A stretch of 17,137 nucleotides of DNA from DATAVB01 sp040414495 (GTDB taxonomy: Bacteria; Actinomycetota; Actinomycetes; Mycobacteriales; QHCD01), in the NCBI GenBank assembly GCA_040414495.1, contig JBEDUI010000255.1, forward strand, positions 1 to 17,137, read 5' to 3'. Positions 13,398 to 17,137 of the stretch are shown piece after piece. Within the stretch, counting starts at the first letter, position 1; each line of letters begins with the position of its first letter. The notes beneath the pieces are model-generated. The model ran no database searches, was not told where the DNA came from, and saw only the letters and a list, made by a program, of their open reading frames with translations. The position numbers and the translations under genes were made by a program.

Positions 13398-14157
13398 ACA
13401 GGTCGGACGGAACCCAACGCGGCGCCCGTTTCTCCCCGAACGCCGCGATGCCTTCCTGCCCCTCCGAGCTGGCGAACTGCCGGGCCGACACCGTAACCAG
13501 CGAAGGCAGATCGTCCATCGTCAACGGCCGGCGCAGCAGTTCCTTGATCGTGGCGAGCGCGCCCGGCCCGCCCTGGGCCAACAGAGATGCATAACGCGCC
13601 ACCTCGGCGTCGACGTCGGCCACCGCGCTATTCACCAGCCCGATCTCGGCCGCCCGTCGCCCGTCGAACACCTCTCCGGTCAAGAAGAGCTCGCGCGCCA
13701 CCGAGGGGCTCAGCCGGGACAGTACGGTCGCCGCGATCGAGGCCGGTACGAGGCCACGCCGTACCTCGCTGAACGCGAACGTCGCGTCGGCCGCCGCGAC
13801 CACGATGTCGCACGCGGCCAACAGCCCGATACCGCCAGCCCGCGCCGGTCCGCCCACCCTGGCCAGCACCGGCCGGGGCGACTCCCACACCGCCCGCAGT
13901 ACGTCCGGGAACACGTTCACCGGCATCGCGGCTGGATCGGCGCCGACCGATTCGGTCAGGTTCATGCCCGAGCAGAACACCGGGCCGGCGTGGCTGAGCA
14001 CGATCACCCGGACCGCCGGGTCGGCCGCGGCCTCGGCCAGCAGGGTGACGACTCGCCGCATCATCGCCGTGGACAGCGCGTTACGGTTGGACGGAGAGTC
14101 CAGAGTGATCGTGGCGACCCCGGCCGAGACGCCGTAGTCCACCTGTTGCTCGGTCAT
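13396..14157 (-). CDS. Enoyl-CoA hydratase/isomerase (crotonase) family protein
   Basis: This 253-aa crotonase-fold protein acts on acyl-CoA thioesters. The first oxyanion-hole segment is GPVFCSGMNL (58-67) and the second is GPARAGGIGLLAACD (103-117). The catalytic Glu of the FSEVRRGLVPA motif is present (E131, equivalent to E164 of rat hydratase). The other hydratase Glu (E144 in GGGCEL) is replaced by Gly (G111). It may therefore be an isomerase or another crotonase rather than a classical hydratase; this pattern also appears in methylglutaconyl-CoA-hydratase-like EchA proteins. The ATG at 14157 has a very strong GGGAGGAG SD. It is divergent from hemW (93 nt between starts) and upstream of gntR on the same strand. 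Confidence 0.9.
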   Translation of the reverse strand: MTEQQVDYGVSAGVATITLDSPSNRNALSTAMMRRVVTLLAEAAADPAVRVIVLSHAGPVFCSGMNLTESVGADPAAMPVNVFPDVLRAVWESPRPVLARVGGPARAGGIGLLAACDIVVAAADATFAFSEVRRGLVPASIAATVLSRLSPSVARELFLTGEVFDGRRAAEIGLVNSAVADVDAEVARYASLLAQGGPGALATIKELLRRPLTMDDLPSLVTVSARQFASSEGQEGIAAFGEKRAPRWVPSDL

Positions 14158-14183
14158 CCCGCTCCTCCCAACCACCTCGACAT

Positions 14184-14199
14184 CGCTGCGTTCGCAGCG
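14184..14199. repeat. Perfect 7-bp hairpin in the divergent gap before hemW
   Basis: CGCTGCG (14184-14190), TT, CGCAGCG (14193-14199) is a perfect near-continuous dyad in the 93-nt gap between the crotonase-family gene and hemW. It could be an operator serving either direction. Evidence is symmetry and position only. Confidence 0.35.
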
Positions 14200-14218
14200 C
14201 ATTGAAACACTTGGAGCC

Positions 14219-14254
14219 ATGTCAGTAGCCGATTCGCGGCGCGGCGCCGCGTGA
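14219..14254 (+). CDS. Possible 11-codon leader ORF coupled to hemW
   Basis: An ATG at 14219 opens an 11-residue frame (MSVADSRRGAA) whose TGA at 14252 overlaps the hemW GTG at 14251 (GTGA). GGAG lies before the ATG but only 2 nt away, closer than usual. hemW itself has no SD, only GC-rich sequence, so initiation by coupling from this small frame would explain how it is translated. It is too short to judge by composition; chance is quite possible. Confidence 0.3.
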   Translation: MSVADSRRGAA

Positions 14255-15468
14255 GCCCAGCGTTGCCCGACGGCGAACCGGTCTCCCGGGACGGTTCGCT
14301 GCCCGCGCGCGCCCTGAACAACATGCGCCGGGCGCCGTTCGGTATCTACCTGCACGTGCCGTTCTGCGCGACCCGCTGCGGCTACTGCGACTTCAATACG
14401 TACACCGCCGAGGACCTGCCCGGCGTGTCGCGATTGTCCTATGTCGACACCGCGCTGGCCGAACTACGGCTGGCCAGCGACGTGCTCGGTCCGGCCGCAC
14501 CGCCGGTGCAGACGATCTTCGTCGGCGGCGGTACGCCCAGCCTGCTGCCGGCCGACCACCTCGGCCTGGTGGTCCGGGAAGTCGCCGACCGGTTCGGTCT
14601 GGCGCCGGACGCGGAGATCACGACCGAAGCCAACCCGGAGTCGGTGACCCGGGCCTATTTCGTACTGCTCCGGGAGGCCGGGTTCACCCGGATCAGCCTA
14701 GGCATGCAGTCGGCGGTCGAACCGGTACTGAAGGTGCTCGACCGCCAGCACACGCCGGGCCGGGCCATCGACGCGGTGGCCGAGGCGCGCAGCGCCGGCT
14801 TCGATCACGTCAACCTTGACCTGATCTACGGCGCACCGGGCGAGTCCGAAGCGGACTGGCAGGAATCCCTGGACGCGGCCGTCACCGCCGGACCGGACCA
14901 CATCTCGGCGTACTCGCTCATCGTCGAGCCCGGCACCCGGATGGCCCGCCAGGTCGCCCGCGGCCAACTGTCCATACCGGACGATGACGTACTCGCTGAC
15001 CGGTACACGCAGGCCGAGCAGACGCTCTCGGCCGCCGGATTCCGTTGGTACGAGGTATCGAACTGGTCCCGGTCGCCGGCCGGCCGGTGCCGGCACAACC
15101 TGCTCTACTGGACCAGCGGCAACTGGTGGGGCGTTGGTCCGGGCGCGCACAGTCACATCGGCGGTGTGCGGTGGTGGAACGTCAAACACCCGGCCGCGTA
15201 CGCGAAACGGCTGTACCAGGGGGAGACGCCAGCCCAGGCCCGCGAGGTGCTGGACCGGGCCCAGCAGCGGACCGAACGGGTACTGCTGCGAATCCGGCTC
15301 GCCGACGGGTTGCCGCTGGAGGACATCCCCGCCGCGCGCCGCCCCGAGGCCGACCGGATGCGTACGTACGGCCTGCTGGAACGTCAGGCGTACGACGACG
15401 GCCGAGCCGTGCTCACGTTGCGGGGCCGGCTGCTGGCCGACGCAGTGGTCCGGGACCTCGTGGAATAG
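14251..15468 (+). CDS. hemW: HemW, radical SAM heme chaperone (formerly oxygen-independent coproporphyrinogen oxidase-like)
   Basis: The 405-aa protein carries the radical-SAM cysteine cluster C39-x3-C43-x2-C46 in HVPFCATRCGYCDFNTYT, which binds a 4Fe-4S cluster, and GGGTPS, a SAM-binding glycine motif. The cluster is followed directly by DF, as in HemW, and lacks the extra upstream cysteine motif of true HemN. HemW proteins bind and transfer heme and are widely mis-annotated as coproporphyrinogen III oxidase. The start with SPALPDGEP...DGSLP matches the N-terminus common in Streptomyces HemW, which supports the GTG at 14251 over the ATG at 14323. The C-terminal HemN_C-type winged region is present. 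The usual neighbours hrcA and dnaJ are not adjacent; a two-component system follows instead. Confidence 0.93.
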   Translation: MSPALPDGEPVSRDGSLPARALNNMRRAPFGIYLHVPFCATRCGYCDFNTYTAEDLPGVSRLSYVDTALAELRLASDVLGPAAPPVQTIFVGGGTPSLLPADHLGLVVREVADRFGLAPDAEITTEANPESVTRAYFVLLREAGFTRISLGMQSAVEPVLKVLDRQHTPGRAIDAVAEARSAGFDHVNLDLIYGAPGESEADWQESLDAAVTAGPDHISAYSLIVEPGTRMARQVARGQLSIPDDDVLADRYTQAEQTLSAAGFRWYEVSNWSRSPAGRCRHNLLYWTSGNWWGVGPGAHSHIGGVRWWNVKHPAAYAKRLYQGETPAQAREVLDRAQQRTERVLLRIRLADGLPLEDIPAARRPEADRMRTYGLLERQAYDDGRAVLTLRGRLLADAVVRDLVE

Positions 15469-15471
15469 GGA

Positions 15472-15495
15472 CGTACATGACGTCTGTCATGTACG
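15472..15495. promoter_or_regulatory. Perfect 10-bp inverted repeat upstream of the two-component genes (putative operator)
   Basis: CGTACATGAC (15472-15481), GTCT, GTCATGTACG (15486-15495) starts 4 nt after the hemW stop codon. It lies 55-78 nt before the DesK-type gene and upstream of its -10 box. The length and spacing suit a dimer of a NarL/LuxR-type response regulator, such as the one encoded at 16784. It could equally be a hemW terminator hairpin, though no T-run follows. Confidence 0.55.
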
Positions 15496-15537
15496 GAACA
15501 GGACGGTTCGCACTCCCGCACATAGCGACCTCTCGGC

Positions 15538-15543
15538 TACGTT
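15538..15543 (+). promoter_or_regulatory. Putative -10 box of leaderless promoter (sensor kinase gene)
   Basis: TACGTT is followed by exactly 6 nt and the ATG at 15550, the same hexamer and spacing as before the gene at 1539. No SD is present near this ATG. No clear -35, which fits an activator-dependent promoter. Confidence 0.45.
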
Positions 15544-15549
15544 GAGCGC

Positions 15550-16755
15550 ATGCTGGGCAGTCTTGATCCGTCGGTCCGGGAACGCCGCGGAATGCGGCTG
15601 GGCCTGGTCTATCTGGTCGGCCTCGGATACCCGGTCGCCGATCTCGCCCGCGAGGACCACATCTCCTGGCGGCTGGTGGGCGCCGCGATCGCGCTCGCGC
15701 TCTTCGTCGTCCTGTACGTCCGGCTGTTCTACATCGGCGGGCTTTTCCGACAGAGCAAGGCCGCGACCCCACCCGGTCGCCGGTACGTCGCCGCCCTGAT
15801 CGTGCTGGCGCTGGGCCTCCCGCTGATCTTCGGGAAGGTCTTCATCGGGTTGACGGTCTACGCGGCCGCCGCCGCGGCGGCGGTGCTGCCGCTGAAATAC
15901 GTCCCGCGCGCAGCCGCTGTCCTCGCCGCGGCGAACCTAGGAATGATGCTGGCCGTACATGCCCCGGCCAGCGGCATCTTCGCCCAGACCCTGGCCAGCC
16001 TCATCGCCCCGATGGCGGTCCTGGGTATGCGGCACCTGATCACCACGAACCGGGAGCTGCGCGACGCCCGCGAAGAGAACGCCCGGCTTGCTGTCTCCGA
16101 GGAACGGCTACGGTTCGCCCGCGACCTGCACGACCTGCTCGGCCACAGCCTGTCGCTGATCGTGCTCAAGAGCGAGCTTGCTGGCCGGATGATCGAGCGC
16201 GACACCGACAAAGCGGCCCGGGAGGTGCACGACATCGAATCCGTGGCCCGCCAGGCCCTGGTCGAGGTTCGCGAGGCGGTCAGTGGCTACCGCCGGTCGT
16301 TCGACGAGGAACTGCTCGGCGCCCGGGCCGCGCTACAGGCCGCCGACATCACGGTCGAACTGCCCGAGCCGGGACCACGGCTGCCGGCACCGGTCGAATC
16401 GCTGCTCGGGTGGACGGTGCGCGAGGCCACCACCAACGTGCTGCGGCACAGCAAGGCCGGCGCGGTCACGATCCGGCTGGAACGCCGTACGCCCGACGTG
16501 CTGCTGACCATCACCGATGACGGCGTCGGTCCCGGGCACCGTCCGGGCGAGCACGTCGACGTCGGTGGCGGACATGGGCTGCGCGGCCTGTCCGAACGGA
16601 TGGCGGCAGTCGGCGGCTCGGTCGAAGCTGGCCGCGCCGATCCGGCCGGTGGGTTCCGGCTGGCGGCCCGGGTACCGCTCGACGCGCCGGCGTACGCGAC
16701 CGCGCCCCGTCCGGAACTGCCGGAGCGGTCCGCGCCCACCACATCCGCCCGATGA
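15550..16755 (+). CDS. Sensor histidine kinase, DesK-like (HisKA_3 / NarL-type two-component system)
   Basis: This 401-aa membrane kinase has several N-terminal hydrophobic helices between residues about 14 and 162, with no extracellular domain of size. A short coiled linker (ITTNRELRDAREENARLAVSEE) follows, then the HisKA_3 dimerisation domain with the phospho-acceptor H194 in RFARDLHDLLGHSLSLI. The ATPase domain shows N-box REATTNVLRHSKA, G1 ITDDGVGPG and G2 GGGHGLRGLSERM. It should autophosphorylate in response to a membrane or envelope signal and pass phosphate to the regulator encoded 28 nt downstream. The ATG at 15550 is supported by the TACGTT box 6 nt before it. The signal is not predictable; membrane fluidity and antibiotics are known for relatives. 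Confidence 0.94.
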   Translation: MLGSLDPSVRERRGMRLGLVYLVGLGYPVADLAREDHISWRLVGAAIALALFVVLYVRLFYIGGLFRQSKAATPPGRRYVAALIVLALGLPLIFGKVFIGLTVYAAAAAAAVLPLKYVPRAAAVLAAANLGMMLAVHAPASGIFAQTLASLIAPMAVLGMRHLITTNRELRDAREENARLAVSEERLRFARDLHDLLGHSLSLIVLKSELAGRMIERDTDKAAREVHDIESVARQALVEVREAVSGYRRSFDEELLGARAALQAADITVELPEPGPRLPAPVESLLGWTVREATTNVLRHSKAGAVTIRLERRTPDVLLTITDDGVGPGHRPGEHVDVGGGHGLRGLSERMAAVGGSVEAGRADPAGGFRLAARVPLDAPAYATAPRPELPERSAPTTSAR

Positions 16756-16783
16756 TCCGACGTACGCGCGGCGAGGACACCAG

Positions 16784-17137
16784 ATGATCCGCATCCTGCT
16801 GGCGGAGGACCAGGCCATGGTCCGCGGCGCGATCGCCGCGCTGTTGGAGCTGGAGGACGACCTCGAAGTAGTAGCTCAGGTCGGTCGCGGCGATGAGGTC
16901 GTGACCGCGGCGCTCGAGGCGCGGCCGGACGTCGCGCTGCTCGACATCGAGATGCCGGGCCTGGATGGGCTGGAGGCGGCCGGCGCGCTGCACGAGGCGT
17001 TGCCGGCGTGCACGACGCTGATCCTCACCACGTTCGGTCGGCCCGGATTCCTACGCCGGGCGTTGCAGGCCGGCGCGGCCGGGTTCCTGGTCAAGGACGG
17101 GCCGGCCGGTGAGCTGGCCGCCGCGATCCGGCGGGCG
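16784..17137 (+). CDS. Response regulator, NarL/DesR type (partial, runs off window)
   Basis: The first 118 codons are inside the window, in frame to the last base, with no stop. They form a complete-looking receiver domain: acidic pocket MIRILLAEDQAMV (E8, D9), phospho-acceptor D54 in VALLDIEMPGLDGLEA, the Thr switch in LILTTFG, and the conserved Lys in GFLVKDGPAGELAAAIRRA. The C-terminal LuxR-type HTH expected for this family is beyond the edge. The ATG at 16784 has GAGGA six nt upstream. It lies 28 nt after the kinase gene and is clearly its partner. By analogy with DesKR-type pairs it probably regulates an adjacent operon not in view, or its own operon through the inverted repeat at 15472-15495. 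Confidence 0.93.
   Translation, partial: MIRILLAEDQAMVRGAIAALLELEDDLEVVAQVGRGDEVVTAALEARPDVALLDIEMPGLDGLEAAGALHEALPACTTLILTTFGRPGFLRRALQAGAAGFLVKDGPAGELAAAIRRA

Noticed and set aside
12964..14205. A 413-codon plus-strand open frame
   Set aside because: It is antisense to the GntR and crotonase-family genes, which have strong motifs and start signals. Its product is Arg/Pro-rich, as expected from antisense reading of GC-rich genes.
1..17137. tRNA, rRNA or known riboswitch
   Set aside because: I saw no cloverleaf with a GTTCRANNC-type T-loop flanked by matching stems in the gaps, and no rRNA-like or familiar riboswitch sequence. A tRNAscan/Infernal run would settle it.

Overview
The window is high-GC DNA with dense genes on both strands. 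The organism is most likely an actinomycete (Actinomycetota). The HemW N-terminus and the mycothiol-dependent isomerase family are typical of that group. Many genes start with GTG or ATG placed 6-7 nt after a TAnnnT box and have no Shine-Dalgarno (SD) sequence, which is the leaderless pattern common in actinobacteria. I cannot name the genus from sequence alone.

Left part (1-7847). A secreted or membrane-anchored guanyl-specific RNase of the RNase Sa/T1 type overlaps tail-to-tail with a frameshifted saccharopine-dehydrogenase-like (trans-acting enoyl reductase family) gene. Next come a DinB-fold, mycothiol-dependent maleylpyruvate-isomerase-family protein and, overlapping its 3' end on the other strand, a secreted Ca2+-dependent-type PI-PLC-like protein. 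An SMP-30/gluconolactonase-like protein follows. A TetR regulator is divergent from a DHA2 (14-TM) MFS exporter, and their shared spacer holds an inverted-repeat operator. A short-chain dehydrogenase closes this part.

Middle (7848-13395). Two intergenic stretches (7848-8154 and 11949-12591) are rich in repeats. Three 49-nt palindromic elements have conserved arms and a hypervariable 8-nt centre. A related 52-nt hairpin, a likely shortened relative, a tandem array of about 20-nt units, and several GC-rich hairpins lie around them. Between the two stretches are a SAM methyltransferase divergent from a CGNR zinc-finger regulator, and a two-gene sugar operon: a GH4 NAD-dependent glycosidase translationally coupled to a BadF-type sugar kinase. 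A GntR/UTRA repressor gene lies downstream in convergent orientation. Dyads built on GGACCA/TGGTCC sit both in front of the GH4 gene and directly in front of the GntR gene, which suggests a small autoregulated sugar regulon.

Right part (13396-17137). An enoyl-CoA hydratase/isomerase-family gene lies upstream of gntR and is divergent from hemW. hemW may be coupled to an 11-codon leader ORF. A DesK-type sensor kinase and its NarL/DesR-type response regulator follow; the regulator runs off the window end. A perfect 10-bp inverted repeat precedes the kinase.

The most unusual feature is the repeat family with constant arms and a variable core. I do not recognise it as a described family. The rest are recognisable accessory or metabolic genes.
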